A stretch of DNA of 64,000 bases from Fistulifera solaris. Lineage: Eukaryota > Bacillariophyta > Bacillariophyceae > Naviculales > Stauroneidaceae. Under the pieces are notes generated by a model that was given only the letters and a program-made list of their open reading frames with translations, was not told the DNA's origin and did no database searches. This document shows positions 54,981 through 64,000 of the stretch, one piece after another. Every line of letters begins with the position of its first letter. Position 1 is the first letter of the stretch. The position numbers and the translations under genes were made by a program. Location of the stretch: NCBI GenBank assembly GCA_030295235.1, contig AP026142.1:558001-622000 (forward strand), written 5' to 3'.

Positions 54981-56021
54981 TTACTGCTTTCGGATCTCAG
55001 CAATCTCCTTGTCGGTGAGAGTATGGCGCATGACACGAGAGAAAGCAGATATGTTGGGATCTGTGATGTAGTTGTATAACACCATAACCCACGATTCACA
55101 TTTCGGTAGGGGATCGTAAAACTCGGCAGCAATACGCCTTAGTTCAGGTAGACGAGAACCCGGAATATTGGGAAAGTCGTGATGTTCGTTATGGTATCCA
55201 ACATTAAAGCCAAAAATGTTCAAAGGACCGTAATAAGAGTACGTCTCAGCACCCTTGGCGAAAACATAGTGCTCGGCAATGAAATGCCCTGCCACCGGAT
55301 GAAGTCCAGCGCCCAAGTATGTGCTTAATATCAAGTAAAACATGGCCCAAGGTCCGAGTGTGCAGAGAATGGCGGCATCGAAAGCGATGCAACACACCGC
55401 GTTGATAAACTCCCATTTACCAGGTTTCTTGGGGTTGACGAAGAGAGGGCGCAAAGCATAAAAGAAGATCTGGTTCATGACAAACAGGAATTTCATGAAT
55501 GTACTTTGAAAAATACGACCTTCCGCTGGTGTTGGAATGTCGACATCCACTCCAACTTCACCCTGATACTTGTGATGCTCTAAGTGATAGCGTTTGAATG
55601 AAATGGCCGAGGGAATTCCGATCGGCAAGTTGGCGAAAAGAGAGAAGATGCGGTTGTGAATCATCTTCTTGAAACCTAGGTTGTGCGAAAGCTCGTGCAT
55701 CGCCAACATGAGCATGTGATTGCAAGTACCGCCGACCGCATAGGCTCCGAGAACAAACACCCAACCGCTGCAAAAACGCATATAATACGCCATGCCAATC
55801 TGAATGGACACGAGCAATGTCACAACATACTTGAAGTTGGGGTCATGACCGAATAATTCCTTGACTTGCGGATATTTGGCCAAAATTTCTTTGCGACGAG
55901 TCGCGTGCGGTTCTTCCGTGTAACTCCAGAAAAAGTCGTCTTTGCCGGGTTGACCTTTGCCATTGTTTTCGCTGCTCTTGGAGAGCTGCTTGATTTGAGG
56001 TGCTGAATCTGACTTGCACAT
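54981..56021 (-). CDS. DES1: Sphingolipid delta-4 desaturase-like (DES)
   Basis: Introduces a trans double bond into dihydroceramide in the ER membrane. The N-terminal DFFWSYTEEPHATRRKEILAKYP is diagnostic of DES1. The three His boxes are present: HELSH (residues 109-113), HLEHH (146-150) and NEHHD (near 285, in GYHNEHHDFPNIPGSRLP). TM segments are VVTLLVSIQIGMAYYM, GWVFVLGAYAVGG, IFSLFANLPIGIPSA and the later FYLILSTYLGAGLHP. A single intact exon of 346 residues is the usual length. A C4-hydroxylase variant of the same family cannot be excluded. Confidence 0.95.
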   Translation of the reverse strand: MCKSDSAPQIKQLSKSSENNGKGQPGKDDFFWSYTEEPHATRRKEILAKYPQVKELFGHDPNFKYVVTLLVSIQIGMAYYMRFCSGWVFVLGAYAVGGTCNHMLMLAMHELSHNLGFKKMIHNRIFSLFANLPIGIPSAISFKRYHLEHHKYQGEVGVDVDIPTPAEGRIFQSTFMKFLFVMNQIFFYALRPLFVNPKKPGKWEFINAVCCIAFDAAILCTLGPWAMFYLILSTYLGAGLHPVAGHFIAEHYVFAKGAETYSYYGPLNIFGFNVGYHNEHHDFPNIPGSRLPELRRIAAEFYDPLPKCESWVMVLYNYITDPNISAFSRVMRHTLTDKEIAEIRKQ

Positions 56022-56659
56022 GGTGAAGTAGTTATGTCGAGTCTTGTAATGCGGTTCGTTTCGTTATTAAGCCTCGGTGACGAGGAGACTGGGGGTCCGA
56101 TGTTGTGCTGCCAGAGCGACCACTCTCCTCGAGCATTCCATCGCGCTTTTATGGTTCCGTCGGTCTGACGAAGTTTTCTGCAAGGTGAAACGAAAGACGT
56201 TGGACCTGCGTGCGCTTCGCATTTATCGTGTTTGTTTCCGAACCTTGCGCGCGGGCCAGCTCTCAACGACTATTTTGTTCAGACTAGAACGGCAATGTTA
56301 AACGAATCGGATACAACTGTCTAAGTAAAAAACCGAAGGCTTGTCACAAAAAATGCGAAGTTTTTAGTCGAGCATTTTGTACTTTACCGTTTAGTGTGAT
56401 GAGTCGCAAGACGTGCGAGACACATGACTCCTCCTCTTTCGCCAACTTCAAATTTGATAGTTCAGTAGACTTGAGTCACTAACACTTGCCCTATCTAATT
56501 GTTTTATGACTGTAGATGACAAAGTGGCCAAACAAGAAAGGACGAAAGACTTTTTCTCCTCCTTTTTCTTCACCACAAGAACACTTTTGTCGTTGTTGAT
56601 GTCATTCATCAGGACTAAGAGTGATAGCTGGCTTGTAATCCCCTCCTTAACCGATAAAA
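56022..56659. other. Shared promoter region between divergent genes
   Basis: The 638 bases between DES1 (minus) and the J-domain gene (plus). No coding sequence seen. The half near DES1 is GC-rich with CpG-dense patches; the half near 56500-56600 is A/T-rich. Confidence 0.4.
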
Positions 56660-57627
56660 ATGGATGCGAATGACGATCCTTATGATATATTGGGCTTGAG
56701 CCGGGATGCGAGTGACGCTGATATCAAGAAAGCGTACCGCAAACTTGCACTCAAAAATCACCCCGACAAGCAACCAACACCCGAAGAGCGTGAAAAAGCG
56801 AATGCTATCTTCGCCAAGATATCAAATGCTTACCAGATTCTAACGGATAGTGAATTGCGTAAAAAGTATGAATATCAAAAGAAGAAAGATGATTTCACCG
56901 CTCAGTCACCAAGACGATCGCGCACCAGACATTACACGGTTCCTCGCGAGGAAGCCAGTGGTATGAGTGCGCCATTCTCTCCCACTTTCACATCTAGTAA
57001 GACAACAATGAAAAATGATGGAACTAAATCAACTTTCCAATCCACCACAACCAACGAAGACGGATCCACAATTTCGTTTTCGTTCTCGTCCGATAAGTTT
57101 AATCCAGACTTCGAAGATCCCTTTGAGATGTTCCGAAAAATGTATCGGGAAGAATATGGTAAAGATTTCGAGTCAACTACTGGATCGGTCAATATTTCTC
57201 CCAGCAGTAAAACCCGTATCGTACAGCAAAGGGCACATTCACCTCGCCGACAGGTGGCAAGGGCAAGCTGTCGATTCCTCAATGCCCCAAGAGTAGCACG
57301 AAATCTCCTGCTCGATCATCCCTCACGCCGAAAACTGTTTCCAGGAAGAAATCGAGTCCTCTGACGATCCCGCCTCCCCCTGGACGACGAGGAAACCCCT
57401 ACGTATCCATGTCATCCAGTACGAAGCAGATCCAGCATTCCGACGGACGTGTAGAAACGATAACGGAAATCACCAAAACGTTTGCGGACGGGACTGTATC
57501 GACGCAGCGCAAATCATCGACATCAGCTGCTACGACTGGTTCGTACAAAACTACGTCGTCGAGTCCGATTCGAATGTCGCCGAGACAAGTCCCGATGGCT
57601 ATCAAGACATTAGCCGGAAGTTCGTAA
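56660..57627 (+). CDS. J-domain protein (DnaJB6/type II-like)
   Basis: An Hsp70 co-chaperone. The J domain fills residues 5-72: DPYDILGLSRDASDADIKKAYRKLALK, the HPD motif in NHPDKQ, and AYQILTDSELRKKYEYQ. There is no Gly/Phe or zinc-finger domain. The middle is Ser/Thr/Phe-rich (STISFSFSSDKFNPDFEDPFEMFRKM), as in the DNAJB6/B2 substrate-binding region. The tail repeats DGRVETITEITKTFADGTVSTQ. A one-base frame change near 57246-57254 separates NISPSSKTRIVQQR from GKGKLSIPQCPKSS; composition is continuous across it. The gene ends at 57627. A role in holding aggregation-prone clients is family knowledge. Confidence 0.85.
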
Positions 57628-58380
57628 AGCGACATTCGTTGGTAAATAAATTAGAGCATGCGTCGTAACCTTGCATTGTGGGTACAAGATACTTTGTGTT
57701 GGTGGAGGTAATCCCTGTTTTTGATAAACACGATCCCACAGCGTCTAAGTGGTACCAGTAAAGACTTTCAATGCATGACATCATCCCTCGTCTACCGTTG
57801 TTTCGTCTAAACAACGTCATTTAGTGTTTGTTCGTAACGCTGGGACTAACGGGCAACAGGTTGAAATGGTGTAAGTGGACCATAGGTCCATAAGCGTAAT
57901 ACGTGGTAACTTTAAGTTTACTTGAATGTGAGGTAAGAGAGTATCAGGGTTCCCCTCTGTTGATAAATTTCTCAACGAGAGCTACGTGAAATGCACGTAG
58001 AAAATAGCTACATTGCATTCGTTGTCCTCCTTCATGTTTGTGTTCCAATCAATGTCGATTCATGCTTATGGTCTCAATAAAGGCATGTTGAGGATTCTTT
58101 CGATGAAAGTGGTCGCTGCCGGGCCCGAGAATGGTAAGGACGAAGTCGATCAATTCAATGTACTACCTACATCGATAAAATTTCTACGGGGCCTACGTGA
58201 TTATCAGGTAGACTTTCGATGCATTGTATCTTCGTTCCTTTCTACGTTTTTATTTCAAGATGATCGTGTAAGACGTTAATAAGTGCAAATTAAGGACGTT
58301 TGAAAAATGTTTTGTGGCGTTGCAGTCAAGCTGACCCGAAAATTGGATGATGTCGAATAATATAATATCCGGGTATCCCT
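57628..58380. other. Intergenic region
   Basis: No convincing gene. The 88-codon frame at 58013-58279 is not protein-like. Some short repeats (e.g. gactttc-atgcat in two places, near 57765 and 58210) suggest old duplication. Confidence 0.35.
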
Positions 58381-58394
58381 CACTGTAAGCGTAC

Positions 58395-58995
58395 CTGGAA
58401 CAGAATATCTGGGTTGGTCCAGAAATTTTGGACTTTGTATTTTTTCATTCATACAGAATATCTGGGGCGGTCCAGAAATTCTGGACCAGTTGTATTTTCA
58501 TTCATACAGATGTGGGATGTGGGGCGGTATAGATATTCTGGACCAGTTGTATTTTCATTCATACAGATGTGGGATGTGGGGCGGTATAGATATTCTGGAC
58601 CAGTTGTATTTTTTCATTCATACAGAATATCTGGGTTGGTCCAGAAATCCTGGACCAGTTGTGTTTTTTCAATCATACAGAAAATCTGTGTTGGTCCAGA
58701 AATTCTGTACCAGTAGTATTTTCTTTCATACAGACTACCAGGTACCGTACCAGGTACCTAGGGCGGTCCAGAAATTCTGGACCAGTTGATTTTCATCCAT
58801 ACAGAATATCTGGTTTGGTGTTTGGTCCAGAAATTCTGGACCAGTTTTAAGTTGTTCATACAGAACATCTGGGCCGGTCCAGACATTCTGGTTGTATGTT
58901 ACTCCCTAATTCTTAATTCATACAAAAGCTCTGGGTTGGTCCAGAAGTTCTGGACCCGCTGTATTTTCATTCGTACTCCGTACAAAAAATCTGGG
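58395..58995. repeat. Minisatellite with palindromic core
   Basis: About ten copies of a unit of 50-65 bases. Most copies have CAGAATATCTGGG, then GGTCCAGAAATTCTGG or a close variant, then ACCAGTTGTATTTTCATTCA. The core GGTCCAGAA-A-TTCTGGACC is a perfect 9-bp inverted repeat around one base. Copies 3 and 4 (from about 58505 and 58562) share GATGTGGGATGTGGGGCGG in place of the left half and are nearly identical, so they duplicated together. A GGTACC pair interrupts one copy near 58740-58757. Unit spacing is irregular, and no leader or cas gene is present. Confidence 0.9.
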
Positions 58996-59759
58996 TTCAA
59001 TGTTCGATCCTGATGAGACCAGAGACCATCGAGTACGTGCTACATACTCCATACACCGTACACACAACATTCAGCACACAGCGCTTCGTCGCTACCATAT
59101 GGCACAGAACAGCGAGGGGGTAAATAAAAAGATTGCGGGATTAAGAAAATGAATGCACAAAAATGCAAGCCAATGGAAAAAGGAACAGAGATCTTTTTGA
59201 CAAATTGTGTTTAGTTTTGGATCGTGAGCATTCGGGACTTCTAGTGTGGACGGAGTGTAGTCACTGTCTGAATGATAGTGAGTTTGTGGATCCGGTACTC
59301 CAGGTATCTTTTGGAGTTTGCTTCCGCCCACGTCATCGGAAGTTTGGGTACAAATACAAGTTCTTCTCTTGACACGTCGCAGAGGTGTGTGTAGTGTGTG
59401 GTATATTGTTCTACGTGACGTACAAAGTGGTACGAGAGCTAGGGAAGTTATGTTAAAGTCTACGGCGGCTTAGTACTTGGTAAATGGCGACGTCGACAAA
59501 ATCAGGTTCAAGTTCACAAGATCTTGACTTCATTTTACCTTCGTTTTTGCAGTCTCACATGAATAACAATAGTGAATTTGGTTTGCCTCGACTTTCCTTG
59601 TTCGCTTTATTCTATCGCATCCTGTCTCCTGAAGACAAGCTTTCTTTCGTTCGCTTCCTGTTTTGAAGATTCGTTTGGGGTGAGCTATCTGTGCGCTCCC
59701 GGAATTTGTCAGATTAACAGTCGCAGTTTCGCTTTCAAGTTTTCGCTTTCGGCTTCGCC

Positions 59760-61487
59760 ATGATTCTCTCTCGGGCTCAATCGCGTGCCGCCTTTGACCA
59801 CGTGATGGACAATGTCCTCGGTCGTGGTGATGACTCTGCTCTCAAACGAGCGTTGGTGTCCACCGGATACGTGGACATCTACTTGCTTCTCGAGTTGCGC
59901 CCTTTGGACATCGGAGGTCTTGAGTTCCGTGACGATACAGGGGAAACCATGCACGTCACCCGTGGTGATAAGACCTTGGTCTATGCATTTCTCGAGTATG
60001 TGGCTCATCGTGGCCGCTCTGGTGACCATATTGAAGATTGGTTGACGGTCACCGAAGACGATTTCAACGAGTTCCGCCTCAGTCCTGAACGGGTGTTCGA
60101 TCGTAGCAATCCCGAGGTTCCCGTTGTCCCCGTCCCCCCACCTGTTGCACCTCGTGCGCCAGGAATGTCCCTCGCAGCTCTTTTCAAGCGAGGAATCAAA
60201 CGTGATCCTTCCCTCTTCCCTACTCTCAAGGACGAGAGTTACAACGACGCCTGGCATCGTTCTTTTGTCAATCAGGCCCGTGCTCAGGATGTCGAGGAGG
60301 TGCTTAATGAGGATTATGTCCCTACTACTGAGGAAGAAAAGGAGTTGTTCGATGAAAAGCAGAAGTTCCTCTACGCAGTTTTGGAAAGTAAGGTGCTTAC
60401 TGACCAAGGAAAAGCCCTTATTCGTGACTACGAAGATACCTACGATGCTCAGAAGGTCTATGCGGCGTTGAAGCGTCATCATCTACAGTCTACAAAGGCT
60501 CAGATGACTTCTGCAACTATTCTTTCTTACATTACTTCAGTTCGTTATGGAGAAGGTCATCGTGGTGGTACTGCTGCAGGCTTCGTGCATGATTGGATTG
60601 ATCAAGTCCGTCAGTACGAGCGAATGTCCGGTGACCCCTTCCCCGATAAACACAAGAGAATTCTACTTGAGAATGCGGTCAGTACTGTTGCCGAATTTCG
60701 TCAAGTCAAGACTAGTGCCGATTTGGAATTAACCAAGACTGGCAAAGACCTGACTTTCGATCAGTACTGCTCTCTGTTGATTTCGCGTTGTGTTGCAGTC
60801 GATGAACAGGCCAAACGCAAATCTCGTAACAGTTCCGTTAACTTCCATGATACCATGGCCTTCGGTTCGTTGAATGAGTTTGGTACTGAGGAGTTAGACC
60901 TTTCTGGATATGCCCTGGATTCCGGCGTTCCTACTTCTGATTGGCAGATTAATGCTACCAGTACTGAGAGACGTTCTGTTGGGTTCCGTGGTTCCCCTTC
61001 ACCTGGTTCTGCTCCTATGACGCGTATGCCGCGCGACCGTTGGTTTCAGCTGAGTGTTGACGCGCGCCAAATTTGGGATACTTTGGCTGATCGTGACAAG
61101 GCCGTCATCCTTGGATTGCTTACTATTCCCGGACGTGATGTCAGCGCTGGACCTAACCGTGACTCGAATCCGACGTCACAGTCTGGTCGTCCGTCCAACC
61201 TCCGTCGTTCGGTTCACTTCCATGACTTTGACCCTAATGCATCTCAGGATACTCTCACTTCGGAACCTACTGAAGAGTTCCATGATGCAGCTCAAGAACC
61301 TACTAAGCCTGATGGCGAATCTACCGTGCTTGTGAACTCCGCTCGCTCTAGTTCTACAATGGCTCCACCACGATATACGTCGCCTTCTCTCGCGTTCTTC
61401 CCAGAGCAACACAAGTCGCCAAGTCAACACTTTGATAATTTATCGCGTGTCCCTTCAACACGTGTCTCATGTAGATTCCCTACTTGA
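59760..61487 (+). CDS. gag: Gag-like region of the copia element
   Basis: Fossil part. About 575 residues with an N-terminal helical segment and a capsid-like helical domain, then a Ser/Pro/Thr-rich region. It resembles the gag proteins of CoDi elements. Reads as a long frame; see the element entry for state. Confidence 0.7.
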   Translation: MILSRAQSRAAFDHVMDNVLGRGDDSALKRALVSTGYVDIYLLLELRPLDIGGLEFRDDTGETMHVTRGDKTLVYAFLEYVAHRGRSGDHIEDWLTVTEDDFNEFRLSPERVFDRSNPEVPVVPVPPPVAPRAPGMSLAALFKRGIKRDPSLFPTLKDESYNDAWHRSFVNQARAQDVEEVLNEDYVPTTEEEKELFDEKQKFLYAVLESKVLTDQGKALIRDYEDTYDAQKVYAALKRHHLQSTKAQMTSATILSYITSVRYGEGHRGGTAAGFVHDWIDQVRQYERMSGDPFPDKHKRILLENAVSTVAEFRQVKTSADLELTKTGKDLTFDQYCSLLISRCVAVDEQAKRKSRNSSVNFHDTMAFGSLNEFGTEELDLSGYALDSGVPTSDWQINATSTERRSVGFRGSPSPGSAPMTRMPRDRWFQLSVDARQIWDTLADRDKAVILGLLTIPGRDVSAGPNRDSNPTSQSGRPSNLRRSVHFHDFDPNASQDTLTSEPTEEFHDAAQEPTKPDGESTVLVNSARSSSTMAPPRYTSPSLAFFPEQHKSPSQHFDNLSRVPSTRVSCRFPT

Positions 61488-64000
61488 TCGTGGTGCTAAC
61501 GGTGGGGTTGCCGGATGTGACGTCCGAGTCATCCACAAGGACTTTCCCCATCGGCGTGTCAACATCCAAGGTATCGACAACCATCAGATGACTGATCTTG
61601 AAATTGGTACTGTTGGGGGCGTGAATGCGACGCAAAACGGACCGGTCATAGCCGTTTTCAACCAGTACGGCGTTATATGGAAAAGGCCCTACCATTCACG
61701 CTTCTGGACAGTTGGAGCACTTCAAGAACCTCGTTGACGACAAGTCTATCCACGGTAGTCAATGCATCGTGACTCTTGATGGGTATGTGGTGCCTCTTAA
61801 GGTTCAACAGGGACTCGCTTCGCCTTCCTATTCGTCCATTTACTGACGAAGAATGGCGTTCTCTACCTCACGTCATTATGACGAGCAATCTTGACTGGGA
61901 CCCTCTGTACTTGATCATGCAAATGATCAAGCTGATTGGTTCGATCGCATCAGCGATACACTAGAGTTGGAAGATCCCCGTCCACTCTTTGATGCATTCG
62001 GTGACTATCATCACGGAGATAGTATAGACATTGAAGATCGCTTTGTCTTTACCCGATTGACTTCTCCTACGCCTTTTCTGGCTACTGACAATATCATTGA
62101 AGTACGCCGGCGAACCTAACGGTATTGACCTCGCTGCTTTTCAGGCCATTGCCCGTCACTACGAGGTCTTTAACAACGAACTTCGGCATACGATAACGGT
62201 GATGATGTTGACGACGTGGCTGATACTCCCAGACCAGTTCTACCAGTCACGCCACGCGTACTATCCAGCGTCAAGACCCAGATCTAGGCCGACTTCGCCC
62301 TTACTTCGGTTGGATTTCCCATGACTTAATCAAGAAGACGCTTGAAAATACCACCCAGTATGGCCGCCTCCCACTTCCTGGAAGCACCCTCCTCAAGCGC
62401 CTTCAAGTCATCAAATCCTGCTTTGAATGTTCATCGCCCGTTCTGAAGGCGTCGGCGTGTGATATTGTCTACGCCAACACCCGGCTGTTGACAATGGGTC
62501 CACGTCTGCAGTCATTTTTGTTGGTCATGATACCATGGTTACAGATGTTTATGGTATCAAAACCGATAGCCAATTCCTCCGGACCTTAGAAGACAATATT
62601 CGGCGAACGGGGGAGCCCCTACTCGTCTCCTTAGTGACAGCGCCCAAGTTCTCATCAGCAACGCGGTTCAAGATGTTCTTCGTACTTTTTGCATCGGGAG
62701 CATGGCAAAGTGAACCTCATCAACAACAACAAAACCCTGCCGAACGCCGTTTCCAAACGATCAAGAATACTGCCAATCGCATCTTAGATCGTACAGGTGC
62801 ACCACCTTCACGTGGCTTCTTTGTCTTCAATACGTGTGTTTTCTACTCAACCACACGTACAACCAAACCTTGAAGACAGTTCCGTTGTTGGCACTGACGG
62901 GTTCGACTCCCGATGTTAGTGTTCTCTTGGCGCTTCTATTTTTGGCAACGTGTGTTGTATTTGAAACACGACTATGGCTTCCCTTCTGATTCTTCCGAAG
63001 GCCTTGGAAATATTGTTGGTATTTCTGAACATGTTGGACCCGCTCTTTGCTGGAAGATTCTGTCCGCTGATACTCAGAAAGTCATTTGTCGCTCTTCCGT
63101 TCGTCCGTACACTGCTGACGACCCTAATTTGCGCGCCGCTCGGACTGCCGGGGAGATGTCTACTACTTCTGCTCCTGTCGTTCTGTCCCGTGAACGATTC
63201 AGTCACCGAGAACAGTCCGTTTTCTCTCAGCCCTCCCGACGACGCAGCGACCATGCCTCCTCCGCCACCACTTGTTGATGTCAGTGATTTGATTGGTCGC
63301 GCACGTTTCTGACGGACGTGGCTTCTGATGGGCAGAAACACCGGCGCCAAGGATTGCACGTCTTGTCGACGATTTCGATTCTTCCATCAAACGAGTACCA
63401 GAACGAATCAAGTTTGTATGTAAGGTTGGTGAAGACGAGGCCGAAGAAGTTTTTAGCTATGCCCAGATCATGGCATACCTAGATCAAGACGCTGGATGCT
63501 CCGGTTTGGAAGTTCAAGCGCATCATTTCGCATCAAGGCCCATTTTGCGATGGAGATCCCGAATACAAAGGCTCTTCCTACAATGTTTTGATCGAATGGG
63601 AGAACGGGGAGATCACAGCTGAACCTCTAAATGTTATTGCTTCCGACGACCCCGTGACCTGCGCTATATATGCCAAGGAAAATAACCTCTTGGATGTTCA
63701 GGGTTGGAAGAGATTCAAAGGCATCGCAAAAGACACAAGAAATTCACCCGACTGGTGAACCATGCGAAGCTTCGCTCCTACAACACTGCTCCGCGCTACA
63801 AGTATGGTTTCGAAATTCCCCGAGACTATGCACATGCGATGCGTTTAGACGAGAAAAATAAGAACACCAAGTGGAAAGAGGCAGTTGCTCTAGAGTTGTT
63901 ACAAATTCAAGAGTACGAGACCTTCAAGGACTTAGGTCACAAGTCTGTTGGGAGGCCTCCTCAAGGGTACAAGAAGATTCGTGTCCACTTAGTTTTCGAC
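61430..64000 (+). pseudogene. pol: Pol-like region of the copia element (protease, integrase, RT)
   Basis: Fossil part. An aspartic-protease-like motif of the D-x-G-A-N type lies near 61480. Integrase zinc-finger and core-like text lies in about 62300-62850. The start of the reverse-transcriptase domain (text of the 'W-EAV-E-L-x-I' kind) lies in the last 130 bases. The region is broken in several places. Family and order support Ty1/copia. Confidence 0.7.

Larger units (their letters stand above)
59100..64000 (+). mobile_element. Ty1/copia-type LTR retrotransposon (CoDi-like), broken, cut by the window edge
   Basis: A fossil of the diatom Ty1/copia lineage. A long gag-like frame and a pol region in the order protease, integrase, reverse transcriptase fill 59760-64000. 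The order (integrase before RT) is Ty1/copia. The element runs off the right edge within RT, so the 3' LTR is not available. The left end (LTR or leader) lies somewhere in about 59000-59700, and its boundary cannot be fixed without the second LTR. The pol part is broken in many places, perhaps half a dozen or more. Because the assembly carries indels elsewhere, age cannot be judged from breaks. Confidence 0.8.

Noticed and set aside
55820-56266. 148-codon frame on the minus strand overlapping the DES1 start
   Set aside because: It overlaps DES1's first exon in another frame and has no domain; DES1 has the clear family signature.
58414-58789. Frames of about 100 codons across the minisatellite
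   Set aside because: They read through repeat units and share no protein-like pattern outside the repeat.
58395-58995. Regular repeats with a palindrome, CRISPR-like at first sight
   Set aside because: Copies are unequal, 'spacers' are themselves repeats, and this is a eukaryotic nuclear window with no cas genes.
59484-59763. Short frames left of the copia gag
   Set aside because: Likely leader or LTR sequence of the element; not treated as host genes.

Overview
The window looks like nuclear DNA of a pennate diatom, most likely Phaeodactylum tricornutum or a close relative. The evidence is: short GT-AG introns (mostly 60-120 bp), plastid proteins with a signal peptide followed by an A-x-A-F type cleavage site (HAFVP, AAAFAP, ASAFGP, QAFTP), two diatom-specific-type cyclins, a CoDi-like Ty1/copia element, and intergenic clusters of GGTACC palindromes. 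The species name is inference. There is no operon structure: genes alternate strand and are separated by a few hundred bases.

Layout. 0-6 kb: plastid-type RelA/SpoT homologue, membrane-anchored SAM methyltransferase, short-chain dehydrogenase, Cys-rich hypothetical. 6-16 kb: HMG-box protein, a 1.5 kb gene-free stretch, a broken MORN-repeat gene, a bestrophin-like channel, a secreted cupredoxin/DUF305 protein and a plastid carotenoid-isomerase-like oxidoreductase. 16-29.5 kb: a duplicated multi-span membrane protein, a CDC50 flippase subunit, a small Cys-rich membrane protein, a YqgF-like protein, class I fumarase, an SLC4-family anion transporter and small membrane proteins. 30-45 kb: Pro/Gln-rich protein, DoxX protein, CLASP-like TOG protein, Mic10, FHA-PP2C phosphatase, rhomboid-like protein, plastid SAP/STI1 co-chaperone-like protein, an alpha/beta hydrolase and a probable selenoprotein W. 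45-58 kb: two cyclins around two paralogous ankyrin-like genes (one decayed) and a KEOPS Bud32 kinase, then a plastid envelope protein, a sphingolipid delta-4-type desaturase and a J-domain protein. 58.4-59 kb: a palindrome-containing minisatellite. 59-64 kb: a copia element running off the window.

Functional themes are loose. A bestrophin-like channel and an SLC4 transporter both suit bicarbonate movement; RSH, CRTISO-like, DoxX, SAP/STI1 and the DUF-type envelope protein are plastid-directed; fumarase, Mic10 and a small single-span protein are probably mitochondrial; the CDC50 subunit and desaturase belong to membrane lipid biology.

Two observations stand out. First, 44.7-45.3 kb encodes an Rdx-fold protein whose CxxU motif uses an in-frame UGA, with a candidate SECIS element downstream; ordinary ORF calling would miss it. 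Second, many otherwise well-preserved host genes switch frame once or twice by a single base, often in a short homopolymer. This pattern is best explained by residual long-read assembly indels rather than by mass pseudogenisation. Where a gene below is given as one CDS across such a switch, the coordinates span the whole gene.
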